A DNA stretch of 64,000 nucleotides from Basipetospora chlamydospora (Eukaryota; Ascomycota; Sordariomycetes; Microascales), in contig BCHP01000001.1 of the NCBI GenBank assembly GCA_001599675.1, forward strand, positions 3,445,802-3,509,801, read 5' to 3'. Below, piece after piece: positions 12,706-23,967 of this stretch (position 1 is its first letter; each line of letters opens with the position of its first letter). The notes under the pieces are model-generated. The model made no database searches. It was not told the origin of the DNA and saw nothing but the letters and a program-made list of their open reading frames with translations. Made by a program: the position numbers and the translations under genes.

Positions 12706-14121
12706 CTATGTGCTAATGTCTGCAGTCATCTGTATCGTAACATCCCATCTCAAACTACCGCCTTGGCCATACCCCTCCCCGAGTCTACTCTGGATCAGAG
12801 AAGCGATGCGGTTCCTCACGCGGCTCAAGGCCCCTTCATCGGTGCCCCTCGGAACGCGGAGCTTGAGGTTCGCCATGCCCAGCCCGTAGTGGACCTGCCA
12901 GAACTGCGCCTCATCGACGTGGGTGATGCCCGGGTCCGCCTCTATCTCCTTGACCACGGAGCCGACGCTCTTGTTGCCGCCATACGACATCAGGAGCATG
13001 AGGCCCTGCGACACGGCTAGCCGGAGGCCGAGGGTCAGCATGGCGAAGGCGATGCTCGCGCAGATGATGTGGTCGATCCAGCGGTAGTAGGTGATGGACA
13101 GCAGGGGTAGCACGAGGAGCACGAGGGAGAATGAAAGGGTGAGCATGTGGAAGGGGTTGGAGAGGACCTTGGGTAGCGAGGCCAGGTAGGAGACGCGCAT
13201 GACCTTGGCGATGCGCGCCTGGTTCCGCAGCCCGTAAGCGGAGATGGCGGTTCCGACGATGGCGAGGCCGGCGGCCCAGTCGACGTGCCCGGGTGACACC
13301 CGCTCGTGGGCGTGGCTGTGGTGGCTCTCGTGCGCGCCGGATGACTCGACGAAGTGCCGCGCGCCGTGGGACACGAGGTCGAAGCCGCCGAAGAGTAGGA
13401 AGACGGACAAGGCGAAGCCCGCGAGGACTTCGGCGCGCTCGAGCCCAAAGGGGTGGCGTATGCTGCTCCGGCGCCAGACCTCAAAGTTGCCCAGCACGTC
13501 GACGGCGACGCAGATGGCGGCGCTCCCTGCGTCGAAGAAGACTAGGTGCGACAGGGCAGTCAGGGCGAGGGAGCTCTCGGAGTGGTAGAAGACGAAGACG
13601 GCCACGGCGAAGTGGCACAGGCACCAGTACAGCCGCACGCGCTGGTCGCGGTGCATGCTGCGCCAGGCCTCCTTGACGGTGGGCACGGGCAGAGAGGCGG
13701 GGAGGATGGGAGGTGGTCGGGGCGGGGGTTCTTGGAAGATTTGGTGCTGGGCCGAGATGCTGCTATGTTTGTATCTATGGCCGCGCCGCTGGCCGACATT
13801 CTATGGAGGGAAGATGCCTGTCAGCACCACTCTACTTTTCGGTGGTATGGGAAGGGGTGGGATACTCTGGGGGAGTAAACGCACTGATTTGACGGGCGAT
13901 GTGGAAAGGACTTGTGTCTGGAAGTTGAAGGGGCCCTTGGATGTGGCCTCCGGCCCTTCGACGGTATCGTCCCCAGCCATTGCTGGAGGACTGAGGTAAC
14001 TAGTCGTATGCGGCGTGTCGGCAGATGGAGTCCAAGGTTTGACGCGATCGGCGTAGATGTCGGGTGGTGAGGTGGAGGACGGCGATTCAGGGGTGCGGAG
14101 TACAGGGAGAGCTGGCTCCAT
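12706..14121 (-). CDS. zrg17: Zrg17-like zinc transporter (cation diffusion facilitator family)
   Basis: Exon 2 12706-13800, intron 13801-13884 (GTGCGT...TAG), exon 1 13885-14121 taking the first in-frame ATG; 443 residues. The junction joins PVKS to NVGQRRGHRYKHSS without breaking frame. After a Pro/Ser-rich cytosolic N-terminus come about six membrane helices from VRLYWCLCHFAVAVFVFYH onward. A His-rich loop (ESHHSHAHERVSPGHVDW) lies between helices, and a cytosolic C-terminal domain ends the protein. In yeast, Zrg17 pairs with Msc2 to move zinc into the endoplasmic reticulum; the same role is inferred here. The frame stays open for 54 codons upstream of the chosen ATG (to 14283) and reads like protein, so the true start may lie in a further 5' exon. 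Confidence 0.87.
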
Positions 14122-14727
14122 GGACAAGCCAGGCCGGAAAGAATATGCAGCCCGTTGGACGTCCGGATATGCTGGCCTGGGAATGCTAGTGCTGAAACCG
14201 AAGGGTTGACGCCAGTTGGGGTTCGGATGGAGGGAGTCAGGACTCGGCTCGCGTCTCGGGCGCCTCTGGCGTCTTTCTGACGGTCAATCCAGATCGGAAC
14301 AAGCCGATGGCGCCAGTGATCTGTCGGCGACGGCGCCACGATGGCCCGGGCCCGCTCACCAATACCACGCACATCACGTGCAAATCGCCATCCATCTGGA
14401 CTGGAGTTTCGTATTAAATATCAAGGCTTCTTGGAGTCACGGATTGCAAAGTTTCGGTTGTGTTATATTTCACTACGTGAAGCTGATATGTGGGTTATGG
14501 GGCTGCTGGGAGGAAGGGCTTGTCCCCGCGCATACTGCATAGCGGACATCGAGATTGGAGTCGACATTGGAGAAGCAAAAGGTCTGACTGCAAGTCCGGC
14601 CCTCTAGGCGAAGTTGACTTGAGAACTGTGGAGCCAAGCCTGCCCGTGCTGCTCGTATAAGAACAGACCAAGGGGAGAGACAGGCCCGCGACAGCCCGAA
14701 ACATATTGATGTCCATATGTGCATTGA
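14122..14727. other. Upstream region of zrg17 / downstream of PIG-Y-like gene
   Basis: Both flanking genes are on the minus strand. The 14122-14283 part is probably an unassigned extension of zrg17 coding sequence. An acceptor-like CAG ends at 14277 in minus-strand reading. Nothing else is seen. Confidence 0.5.
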
Positions 14728-15984
14728 TTAATCGCCCGTGATCTTGGCGTGTCTAAAGTACTTCATCCCTACCCACGAAATGAACACCCATATCCACACC
14801 ATGATGCCTGTCAGGATAATCAGGGCCGGGTAGTACCCTACAATGGGCAGGGTAGGGTCGTCCTCGAGCTCTGGAGGGGCGTAGGGCGTCGTCCCAACAT
14901 CCCAGGCCCAGCTCCACACGCCAAAACACGAGCCCATGCCCGTGACGAAGACGAACCAGGTAGCCGCCAGTACAACCCAGCCCCAGCTTTCCGTTTCCGA
15001 GTAGTCCCAGTCGGCTTCCGTCGCCGCGACCGATGATGTGGAGAGGCCAACCGTAGAGTAGGAGAGGGGCGACCTGGCTACCTGGCTTGTCCTCGTTTTT
15101 AAAGGTGCTGTGCGGCGGTTGAAGCGCAGACTCGGGGCGCTGGGTTGCTGCATGTGCAGCCCCTCGTCATCGTCTGTGGTGGAAGTGGACTTGTACGACA
15201 CCATGGGCCTCAGCCTCGGGCATATGGGCGGCGGCGACCTGGTCGGCTCCGTGACTGCTGCCGGTGGGGTCACGGCCGCCGACTCGTCTTCGTTTGAGCC
15301 GTCGTCCGGGTCATCCAGTGCCGGCCATGGCGTTACATCCGAAATCTCGCTTCGGTCGTCGCTACTCGAGGCGACATCCCCGGCTCTTTCGCCTTCGCCT
15401 TCACCTTCACGATCCTCGGCTTCGGCTTCCCGAGGCATATCGGAGTGGTGGTTGGATTTCGCCGCCTGAGAGTGGTCTCTCACAGCCTCTTTTCCTAGAA
15501 CGACCTTGCGCAAGGACGCTTTCCCTCTCGCAGTATCGCGCTCGATCGTGTGGCTTTCATCCCATACTGTTGCCCTCGACCGGGGGTTTAGGCACCCGTC
15601 GCCGTTACTCGTGTCGGCAACCGATAGAGTCTGGGTAGAGACGCGAGGCCCTTCTGATGCCCTGGCGTCCATTATCCACTGTACTGTACGCGTGGTGGCA
15701 TGGTTGGGGGGGCCGTCGTCGTGCTCGGTCGTTCGTGGATAGAGTGGAGGGATGGCGCGGATCGACAGAGCTGGATGGACGTAGATAGGGGGTCGCTGTA
15801 TGTCGCATGTGGCAACCAGACGTGAACGGGTTCTTACTCGTATTGCCGGCCGGGATAGGGAGGGAGGTATGATGTCGTCAGGATTCGGATGCTTGATAGG
15901 TAGGTCTTGATCATGAAGGCCCTGCATGACTAAACAGAGCCAGGAATAAGGGATGGAAGACACTGGAGAGGGACCTGATGACAT
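14728..15984 (-). CDS. PIG-Y/Eri1-like subunit of GPI-GlcNAc transferase with long N-terminal extension
   Basis: Single exon, 418 residues. About 330 N-terminal residues are low-complexity, Ser/Pro/Arg-rich with a Glu/Asp-rich block. The conserved part is the last 90 residues, with two membrane helices: one around WGWVVLAATWFVFVTGMG and one around YYPALIILTGIMVWIWVFIS. It then has WVGMKYFRHA near the C-terminus. Human PIG-Y and yeast Eri1 are only about 70 residues, have the same two-helix hairpin, and end in a similar W-x-G-x-K-x-FRH signature; that resemblance is the basis of the call. Known role: part of the endoplasmic reticulum complex adding GlcNAc to phosphatidylinositol, the first step of GPI anchor synthesis; in yeast also a Ras effector. 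The extension has no recognised domain. Confidence 0.7.
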   Translation of the reverse strand: MSSGPSPVSSIPYSWLCLVMQGLHDQDLPIKHPNPDDIIPPSLSRPAIRVRTRSRLVATCDIQRPPIYVHPALSIRAIPPLYPRTTEHDDGPPNHATTRTVQWIMDARASEGPRVSTQTLSVADTSNGDGCLNPRSRATVWDESHTIERDTARGKASLRKVVLGKEAVRDHSQAAKSNHHSDMPREAEAEDREGEGEGERAGDVASSSDDRSEISDVTPWPALDDPDDGSNEDESAAVTPPAAVTEPTRSPPPICPRLRPMVSYKSTSTTDDDEGLHMQQPSAPSLRFNRRTAPLKTRTSQVARSPLSYSTVGLSTSSVAATEADWDYSETESWGWVVLAATWFVFVTGMGSCFGVWSWAWDVGTTPYAPPELEDDPTLPIVGYYPALIILTGIMVWIWVFISWVGMKYFRHAKITGD

Positions 15985-17816
15985 AATGCCGAGCGCCTAG
16001 TTGGCCCCGAATTGACTTCTCATCAACACTCCGTACGTATGTACTCTGTACACTGATCAGCTTTTCTTCTTCTTGGCGAGCTCCAATTTTGGGGACATGT
16101 TGATTTTCGCCCCTCCTATAATTAATCCCTCGCTTTTTTCATCTGTCCGACGAGCAGGCGATGTATATTGCATGGCAAGTCGTTCGTCCAATCCCCGCCT
16201 TTCCATTGCTCAAGAAGCTCGGGGAAGACCATGATTTGTTCCCCCATCTCACCAACTGCACCAGCCACTGATTTCAGTCGGCGCGTACACATTTCGGCCT
16301 AGAAAATAGGCGAGTCAGGAGGCAGGGGAAACGTCGAATCCATGACGGTTGTCACTTGTCCCGAAAAACAAAACGCCATCGAATCCATACCCAGTACTTG
16401 TACTAACATGTGTACGAGAATAGAAACCCACTGCAGCGTTCAGGTGGCCTTTCATCGCAGGAACGTGATGCTGGTTCTTGATTTGAGTGAGGTGTATTAT
16501 CAACTAACAACCGAGCGGTTAGCTGGACGGCCTTGTGTTCCACGCTCCCGTCCCGCCGCAGCAAGTCAGCGCTCGGAAGACCATGCAGACTCAAACTGGG
16601 ATTGACATTGATGAAATCCAGCGGTCTTGGCTAAGCATTGATGAGGTACTTTCGTACTTTCGTACCATCGTTAATATGCTAGGCCCCGATACCGTCCGTA
16701 CCCTAGGGTATCTTCAGTCTTCAGTAAATGGGGTAGATCATGTTGTACAAGACGTACTCCTCGCGGTATCCTGGCTGTCATAGACCAAAGATGACTGACA
16801 ATGGAGGAATTCCAATCCTCGAGTACGAGCCTGTAGGAGAAGCAGACAGTGAACACACGAGGTATCTTGTACCCCGACGCCTTGGCAGTCTAATAATTAT
16901 TAGTAAACCGACCTTGGCCCCAGCCACTGGCACTGGCACAAATGCTGTACTCGTAATAATCAAATCAACGATACACTGTGTAAACGATATAGCACGTCTG
17001 GTGGCGGCATCAATGTAGACTGACCCACTGAAGAGCAGCACTAGGCACAGCGCATCTCGCCTAACCCGTGCGTTTTAGCCACGAGCAGTCCCCCCGGCCA
17101 TGCTGGCGCTGCGACACTGATGAGCGTGCTTGGAAGTCGTCCCGAGCGCAACCAGGACCTAATATTACTACTTCCCCTCTGTCGCCTGAAACGCCCAAAT
17201 CCTCAACCCTTCCAAGTCTTCATTCACTCTCCGCCTTTCATCCACATACCCTTGGACGAACCCCCTCTTTCCTCCTCGTCTTCGTCTTTCTGTCTTTCCG
17301 TCTTTCGTATCTTGCCTGGCCTGTCATCATCCCCTCGACTCTCGACACTCTCTTTCTCCCCCTTAATTAATTCTTTCTCCTACCTCCAACCCTGATACCT
17401 ACCCTACAACCATCGGCCCATACTGCCCTTCGTCGCCGAAATCTTCGTCCTCGGCCATCACGTACTCCCAGGCCAGGTCGAATTATCCTTCTCGAGCCGA
17501 CCGGTCTCCTCGAACCACCCTCCCAGACGTCGCCCTTGTCAGCCGTATCTTTCCATCCGGGGAGAAGAAGAAGAAGGAAACCGTCCCAAAAGCACACGCG
17601 ATCTTTCTTCTCAAGTGGGCACATCGGACTTGCTCGTCGTGCATCATCCAAACCACTCTGCTACAAGAACAATCAATCGAGCCTTTCAACCATCCTGTAC
17701 GACCATCGTTGTCAGATAAGTCAACGACCACCCTGGCTCAGGCCAGGTTTTTTTTACCCTCCGCCGAGCCCGCTTGTCAAAAGGCCTCCCTCGTCGAGGC
17801 CAACCCATCAAGCAAG
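15985..17816. other. Divergent intergenic region, PIG-Y-like / samB
   Basis: This 1.8 kb region feeds two divergent genes. It has an ACTCCGTACGTA motif at 16028-16039 and a pyrimidine-rich stretch at 17170-17400, likely promoter or 5' leader of samB. Several short open frames exist but none has recognisable protein character. Confidence 0.5.
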
Positions 17817-19682
17817 ATGAGGGAAGTCAACTTCAGCATCCCAAATGTCAACAAGGCGTCGGTGGGCATCACCACGGCCCTCTACGATCGCCGAGCCCTC
17901 GACTGTACCTCGACCCTGCCGCTCATCAACTCCCTCAACCATCTCGCCTACCTCACGACGTCGTCTGCACGTATCCGCGACATCCTCACAGTCGATGGCG
18001 GCATCGAAAGATTAATCTGCATCCTCAAGCAGGGTCGCAGCAAGGACATGATGGGCATGTGGAAATGGAACCTTGCCTTCCAGTGCGTCGTCAACATCGG
18101 CGTCAGAGGTTCCGAATCCGTCAGGACTCGCGTCGTCGAGGCCGACATGGTCCCAGTCATTGCCACCATCCTTGACAACTATATCAAGGTGACTGAGAAG
18201 TGCCGCGAGCCCGATGAGGCCAAGAAGCAACTCGACGCCCACCGTCACAAGAGCGAGCACCGCAAGGCATCATCCTTTGCCAACAGGACCGACCAGACCG
18301 AGGCGGAGCAGCGAGCTTCTCGTCGGCAAGCACCCCCTTCGTCCATTGATGTCTCAGCGGCATACCCACAACGCACACCCGCCCTGTCCTCTTCGATCGT
18401 CCCTGCCGAACAAACCGGCCCGGAGCGATGGCCTCGAGCGACGACGAACGGCCGATCGGCAACCGTCGGAGCGCACAGACACCATACTCACCGCGCAGGC
18501 GAAAGTCACCGCTCAGTACTCCCATCTTCTCGCTCAGTTGTTCAGCCTTTGGCGACTGTTGCATCGTCTTCATCCTCGTCAGCGGAAGCCCCGAATAGCG
18601 TCGCGAGGCCGGTTCGAGAGCCGGACCGTATCCCCGGCGCACTCACCTTTGGTAATGGTGGCTTCATTTCCCAGCCAACTTCTCCCACAACGCCTCTTCC
18701 TCCGCAGTTGCGGTCCCCTACCGTTCGTCCAACCTCCATCCTCGCACCAACCGGGCGAGCCCGCCGTCGCCCTTCCATCAGGCACCAGAACTCGACGGCA
18801 GAGTCGGATGATCTAGCAGGGGATAGCATGCAGTCCGACGAAGCTCCCGACACGGAAATGTCCGGGACGGCCGAAATCCAGGCGCCCGTTGGCATCCAGG
18901 ATATTACCATGGGCGAGGAGGGCGACAACATGCTACCAGAGACGGCCCTAGAGCTGACCACGCCAACCGCCTCGGAAACGCAGGAAGCTGGCGCGTTCAA
19001 CATCACCCACCGTACCGCTGTGGACGGGACCATGACGGACAATGCTGCGACTCCCGTGCCGGCCATCGGCATGAGCCCGAACCGTCCGACCAACACCCTA
19101 CCTCCCCAACCCGTCGTGCCCAATACCGGCATCCCTCGATACCTTCTCGACCGCCAAACCGCCCTCAACGCGCAGGCGCTTGCGGTACTACCTCGGGAAG
19201 AGGACGTCATGATGTCCCTTCAGCTTCTCGCCTACGTTTCCAAGTATTGTGCCTTGCGCTCATACTTCCTCAAGAGCCACCTGGTTCCTCGGCTGAAGAT
19301 TGGAAAGGAGATGAGAATGTTGGATGGCGAGGACATGCAAGCCGTTGCCGCCGAGGAAGAGGTGCTCGAAGAAGAGTACCTTCTTCCGGATGACTTTAAC
19401 CTCTTCCCGCTCGTGGAGAAGTTCACAGTGAGGCATCACAGCCAGGACATGCAATACTGGGCCGGTGTCGTCATGAGGAACCTCTGTAGGAAAGACGATA
19501 CGCGTGGCGGTATCAGGCAATGCGCCTACTACCAGTGCGGGAAGTGGGAAAAAGTCACTCGCCAGTTTGCCAAGTGCCGTCGATGCCGGAGGACCAAGTA
19601 CTGCAGCAAGGATTGCCAGAAGAGTGCCTGGGCCTTTCACCGTCACTGGTGCATCGCAGCCGGGTCGACGCAGCAGCAGTAA
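17817..19682 (+). CDS. samB: SamB/Mub1 MYND-type zinc finger protein
   Basis: Single exon, 621 residues. The start at 17817 was chosen because it opens the conserved MREVNFSIPNVNKASVGIT segment and is the first in-frame ATG. The N-terminal 160 residues are armadillo-like (PLINSLNHLAYLTTSSARIRD, CVVNIGVRGSESVRTRVVEA). A long Ser/Pro-rich linker follows, then a second helical block, and a MYND zinc finger at about residues 569-612 with the C-x3-C...C-x2-C...C-x3-C...H-x3-C ligands. Aspergillus SamB is needed for normal growth polarity. Yeast Mub1 works with the ubiquitin ligase Ubr2 to degrade Rpn4, so a role in proteasome gene control is plausible. Confidence 0.93.
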   Translation: MREVNFSIPNVNKASVGITTALYDRRALDCTSTLPLINSLNHLAYLTTSSARIRDILTVDGGIERLICILKQGRSKDMMGMWKWNLAFQCVVNIGVRGSESVRTRVVEADMVPVIATILDNYIKVTEKCREPDEAKKQLDAHRHKSEHRKASSFANRTDQTEAEQRASRRQAPPSSIDVSAAYPQRTPALSSSIVPAEQTGPERWPRATTNGRSATVGAHRHHTHRAGESHRSVLPSSRSVVQPLATVASSSSSSAEAPNSVARPVREPDRIPGALTFGNGGFISQPTSPTTPLPPQLRSPTVRPTSILAPTGRARRRPSIRHQNSTAESDDLAGDSMQSDEAPDTEMSGTAEIQAPVGIQDITMGEEGDNMLPETALELTTPTASETQEAGAFNITHRTAVDGTMTDNAATPVPAIGMSPNRPTNTLPPQPVVPNTGIPRYLLDRQTALNAQALAVLPREEDVMMSLQLLAYVSKYCALRSYFLKSHLVPRLKIGKEMRMLDGEDMQAVAAEEEVLEEEYLLPDDFNLFPLVEKFTVRHHSQDMQYWAGVVMRNLCRKDDTRGGIRQCAYYQCGKWEKVTRQFAKCRRCRRTKYCSKDCQKSAWAFHRHWCIAAGSTQQQ

Positions 19683-21635
19683 TGGAAGGCAGGGCAGGGG
19701 ACACACCCACCCACCCGAAGCCCGCGGGCATACGGACGGACGGACGCTTCTTGTCCATGTTTCAACGCCGATAACGATTTCTTTTTATCTCCACTTGACG
19801 TTTCCTTTCTCGTACGGCACAACCACTCTTCTACTACAGCATTGCACAGCGCGGCACGGCACAGCGCAGCACGATACAACGAAGGCCATATCAAGACCAG
19901 CAGGGAGGCATACCTCCCCGTCGTCTTGTGTCCTTGTGGCACTTCTTGTCCTTTCCGTCCTTTTGTCTTTATTATTATCATTTTCGGTCACCTGTTGCGT
20001 TTACTGGCGTTTCGTTTTCTCCTTCGATACCACTGGCTTCACAAGCATATACGGCTTCACATGGCATCAATACGATTCAGCATCCGTCATGTCATGCCGT
20101 GCATCCTCTCCCAGGGCAAAGCAGATAGCCCGTTCAACAACAACAATCAAAAAAAGCCCTATCATTGAGTCGAGGCCCGCCTCTTACTATGTACCACCGC
20201 CTTGAGATGCACCCACCCCTACGAGTAGATGGATGGCGAGGGAACTTTGAGGATTCGCGTTGTTGGTCTAGAATACGTCCATTCATGCTGCCAAATCTCA
20301 TGATTTTCATGCCTTAACCCATCCCGTGGTATCTGCTTGCTAGCAGCCCGGTGTCTTTTTGGGCGACCTAGTCGGCACCATTGCAAGGCGGGCTGATTAC
20401 GAATGTGAATGTGAGACATGTTGGAGGCAGGCTTTTCGAAGACCTTGTCTGAATTACTGCGAGATATGGCCCATTGGTTCGTCATCTCGTCGCACGAGAT
20501 TAAGATCGTGATTTTGGTCAAGTTCACAAAATAGAGCCATCACTATCGAGCGTTAGAAGGAAGATATACCGCCGTCTCTCTCGGGTCCTTCCACCCGCAT
20601 GGCCACCACGCTCAGCCCCATCATGCGTTAATCAATCACCATGACGGAGACGAATTGGGGGGGTTCCCGCTCTTGGTCACTAAAGGTGACCTTGTCCTCC
20701 CATTCCTCCTTCTCTTCCTGCGAAACCCATAGCCCAACGAGCGCAATACGTTCCCAACAAATCAACGATCACACCTACATGGCTTCTCAGGTCTACGCAA
20801 ATCTCTAGGGTGCATGCCTTCCCTTCATCTCCGCCTAAGTGACACTTCTTCCCCTTCCGTCCCTGACTTTTCAGATGGTTTTTTCCGTCCCTCGCCTGTC
20901 ACATTGCGGCGTCTCGTTTTGTTCTTCGAAGCCACTGTTCTTACTAATACATGGCTTGGTGTCGGGGCGGTTTGGCATCCGTCATCTACATCATATTAGC
21001 CCTTCGCCTTCTTCCCTTTTGTCAAGAACCGGCGGCCAGAGGGTCCGCCTCTTCGCCATTCGCGCACCCTCGACGTTCGCACAGTATCGGAGGCTCCGTG
21101 GTTGAGTAGAATGAATCTTGTGGATCTTGGAGGAGGGCATTTACACTAGGAGCCAGGGAGGGTGTCAGGGGAGGGCGGCTGTGGCACCTTTGGCCTCTCC
21201 CGCTGTTTCGTTCGGTACTACATACATGTGGATACACGCGCCGTCGGGCAAGGAACGTAGGATAAGCCATCGAATACGAAAAGCTTACGGAGTAAGGTCT
21301 AGTCTTTGAATGCGGCCAAATCTCTGCCGCATAACGCTATCTTGCATGCTGCGGGACGCTGCGGTGGTGTGCAGTTCGCAATGGTGACATGGCATATATC
21401 ACACGCTCATACATACCCCGTTCCCACCTTGAAGCTTTGAAGATTAGTACAGCTTGGTCTTGCAATTGCGACAGGACTTTCCGCCCAATATCTGCTGCAA
21501 GCGCCGGGCGAGAGATGTTGCGGACAGCATCTGAAAGCCAAGTAATATAGAATTCTTTTCCATTATAGCGCCGGTACCATTTACCCACTCCGGAAACGAT
21601 TGTGCTATCAACTACCGCCATCCACCCTTGACCCT
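19683..21635. other. Convergent intergenic region, samB / ebp2
   Basis: Almost 2 kb without a supported gene. It holds a local CACAGCG/GCACGGCACAGC repeat at 19847-19872, pyrimidine-rich tracts, and a TTACGGAGTAA motif at 21285-21295. Long 3' untranslated regions of both genes would fill part of it. Confidence 0.5.
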
Positions 21636-23158
21636 CTAGCTCCTCGAGGCCATCGACTTCCTCCTCGCTTTCCCCGGCCTGTTGTTCTTGTTCGACTTGC
21701 CCGCGGCGCCCTTGAAGCCGGCCCTGTTCCTGTTGACGCTGAAGCCGCTGAGGTCGGCCGAGCTGGAGGCGTCGCCCGACTTGGCGAAGCGCTTCTTGCC
21801 GCCGAAGCCGAACTTGTCGTTCTTCTTCTGACGCTTGGCGCTGGGGCCGCCGCGGTCGCCGCCCTTGCCCGCGGACCGGCCGCTGCCGGAGCCGGAGCGG
21901 AGCTCGTTGTCGATGGCGACGTCGAAGAGGTCGTCCGCCTCGTGGGTGTCGCCGTTGCCGGATCCGGATTCTTGTCGTTCTTGTAGTGAGGGAGATACTT
22001 GTTAGGAAGAGAGCTCGGGGCGGTATTGGATGGGCGACAGCGGGGTTGGAGACGGGGACGGGGATGGGAAGGGGAAGGGGTTGGTAGTAACTCACTTCTC
22101 TTCAGGGCCTTAATCTTCTCGAGGGAGTCCTTCTTCTCCTTGTGCCTCTCCTGCAGCTTGGCGATCTGGACCTGCTTGCCGAACTTCTTGAGATCCCTCA
22201 GCTTGCGGGCCTCGGCGGAGGCCTTCTTGGCGGTAGCCTCCTCAACCAGCTTGTTGCGGATCTTCTCGACATGCTCATCGGACTTGACCATCTCGGCGAA
22301 GTACTAATGGGCGAGAAAGCAGGAGGCGTTAGCGTGTGGATACCTCGAGCGGCGCATCGACGCGCTGGGATGGGCACGGGCATAGAGAAAAAGAAGGAAA
22401 AAAAAAGAAAAGAAAAGAAGAAAAAAAAAAAAAAGACTCACGTCGTTGGGCCGAGAGAAAGGCACGTTCTCTTTCCGCAGGAGCGTCCTCGCCTTCACGA
22501 CGGCGTCGCGGCTCTGCTTGTAGAACTGCAGCTCGCGCTGGAGGTCGTCGGAGACGTTGGGAATGGCTTCGGCAGTCGGGGTAGTGGATATGACGGACTG
22601 GTGGGTGGCGAAGGGGGCGGAGGAGTCGGTCGGGATCTTGATGCGGTTAAGTGCGGCGAGGAGGGCGGCGGTGTTGTTGATGGTTAGGCGGGTGTGGGGA
22701 ATGAGGTCCTCCTTTTCGTCGTCGGGGAGGTCCTCGAGGTCGGATATGGGAATGTCGTCGTCGTCGTCGTCTTCATCATCGTCTTCATCGTCGTCTTCGG
22801 CGTCCTCCTCCTCGACGACGGTCGGTTTGGCGACGTGCTTCTTCTTGGGCGGGCGAGGTATCCTCTCCTCCATCTCGACCTCGGAGTCGGAACTGTCGCT
22901 GTCATCGACGGCCTCGATGTCAAGTAGGCCATTCAGGTCATCCCCATGCTCACTGTCATTGCCCTCATCCTCGATCTCGTCCTCGTCGTCTTCCTGCTCG
23001 TCCTCCGACTCTTCCTCGTCTGGCCTGGCAGGCTTCTGCGCTTTCTTCTTCGCCTTCTCCTTCCGGATGGCCTTTAGCCGACGCTTCTCCTTGATCTTGG
23101 AGAAGTCGGTGCCCTTGGCATCGGCCAAACCCAGCTTCAGTATGCTTTTCGTGACCAT
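21636..23158 (-). CDS. ebp2: rRNA processing protein Ebp2
   Basis: Exon 1 22442-23158, intron 22304-22441 (GTGAGT...TAG), exon 2 22096-22303, intron 21980-22095 (GTGAGT...AAG), exon 3 21636-21979; 422 residues. The order is a Lys-rich N-terminus, a long Asp/Glu-rich region (residues about 45-150), and the Ebp2 core with DDLQRELQFYKQSRDAV and SRPNDYFAEMVKSDEHVEKIR. It then has a coiled-coil KKFGKQVQIAKLQERHKEKK segment, DDLFDVAIDNE and a Gly/Lys-rich basic tail. The splice junctions were fixed by this core: ND/YFAEM and KR/KRQES restore one frame. Known role: nucleolar assembly factor for the 60S subunit acting with Rrs1 and Brx1. The first intron holds an unusually long T-rich tract. Confidence 0.93.
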
Positions 23159-23257
23159 TGTGGCGTGTCGACAGGTGTTGTCGGTTTGCAGGTTTCGAGT
23201 CGAGTGTCGGCAGGTTGAGAGGTTCTGTCACGGTAGATGCGCTTCGCTGGCGGCGGC

Positions 23258-23280
23258 GCTGGCTGGCTGGCTGGCTGGCT
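23258..23280. repeat. GGCT tetranucleotide microsatellite
   Basis: About five and a half copies of GGCT lie in the 5' flank of ebp2, roughly 100 bases upstream of its ATG. A simple repeat that may vary in length between strains. Confidence 0.85.
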
Positions 23281-23946
23281 GCTGTCTCGCTCGAGCGAAA
23301 TTTTCTGGAGGTGGGCTGGATTCTGCCTGGATTTACAAGTACAAGGAGGGGACACTAGCCGCATTTGTTAGGCGGTGAAGACTATGCATGTGGCTTTTAA
23401 TGTGGCGTTTAATGTGGCTGGTGGGGCTGGCCCATCTCTCACATCTCGCTTCTCGCACCCGCAGCATTCATTATTATTCATTCCCCCGTTTCTCCGCACA
23501 CCTCCTCTCTCGGGGTAATAAGCCTCTCAACGACAGACAGGCCGGGCACTTCACTTTCTAAACTATTGACGGCAATTGATCAAGACATCAACGGATAGTC
23601 CATTCCGCAACGATCATCAAGACCACGATGCCATTTTATTACTAAATGTACAAGAAATTTTCTACGTAGCGAAGTTATATGCCACGCAGTCCCAACCATT
23701 GCCGACTTGCTCGTTATCACACAGAATCGCTTCATCGGCAGGGATGTCTCGACTAGTCTCGGGAAGGAAGTCAAACCGGAGACAATACCACCGACCGCAC
23801 GGGACAAACAACTTCACACTATTATGCGCACAATAGGACAAAGAGGTGAAGAAGCTGAGGCTTCAAGACTATTGCATTTACATAGCAAGAACGTCTTCCC
23901 CCTTTCCAAATATCTAAAACGGTTCAGCCCAACCAACCCCTGCCCG

Positions 23947-23967
23947 TATATATATATATATATATAT
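23947..23967. repeat. TA dinucleotide microsatellite
   Basis: Uninterrupted alternating T and A for 21 bases in the intergenic region downstream of the tandem-CAAX gene. Confidence 0.9.

Noticed and set aside
18542..19210. 222-codon minus-strand open frame opposite samB
   Set aside because: Antisense to the Ser/Pro-rich linker of samB; GC-rich third positions often open the opposite strand.
21337..22291. Two other minus-strand frames overlapping the ebp2 3' half (Arg/Gln-rich and Ala/Ser-rich)
   Set aside because: They are the wrong frames of ebp2 exon 3; splicing to the third frame restores DDLFDVAIDNE and a sensible stop.
22557..23378. 273-codon Ser-rich plus-strand frame opposite ebp2
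   Set aside because: Its serine runs are the complement of the Asp/Glu-rich ebp2 segment.
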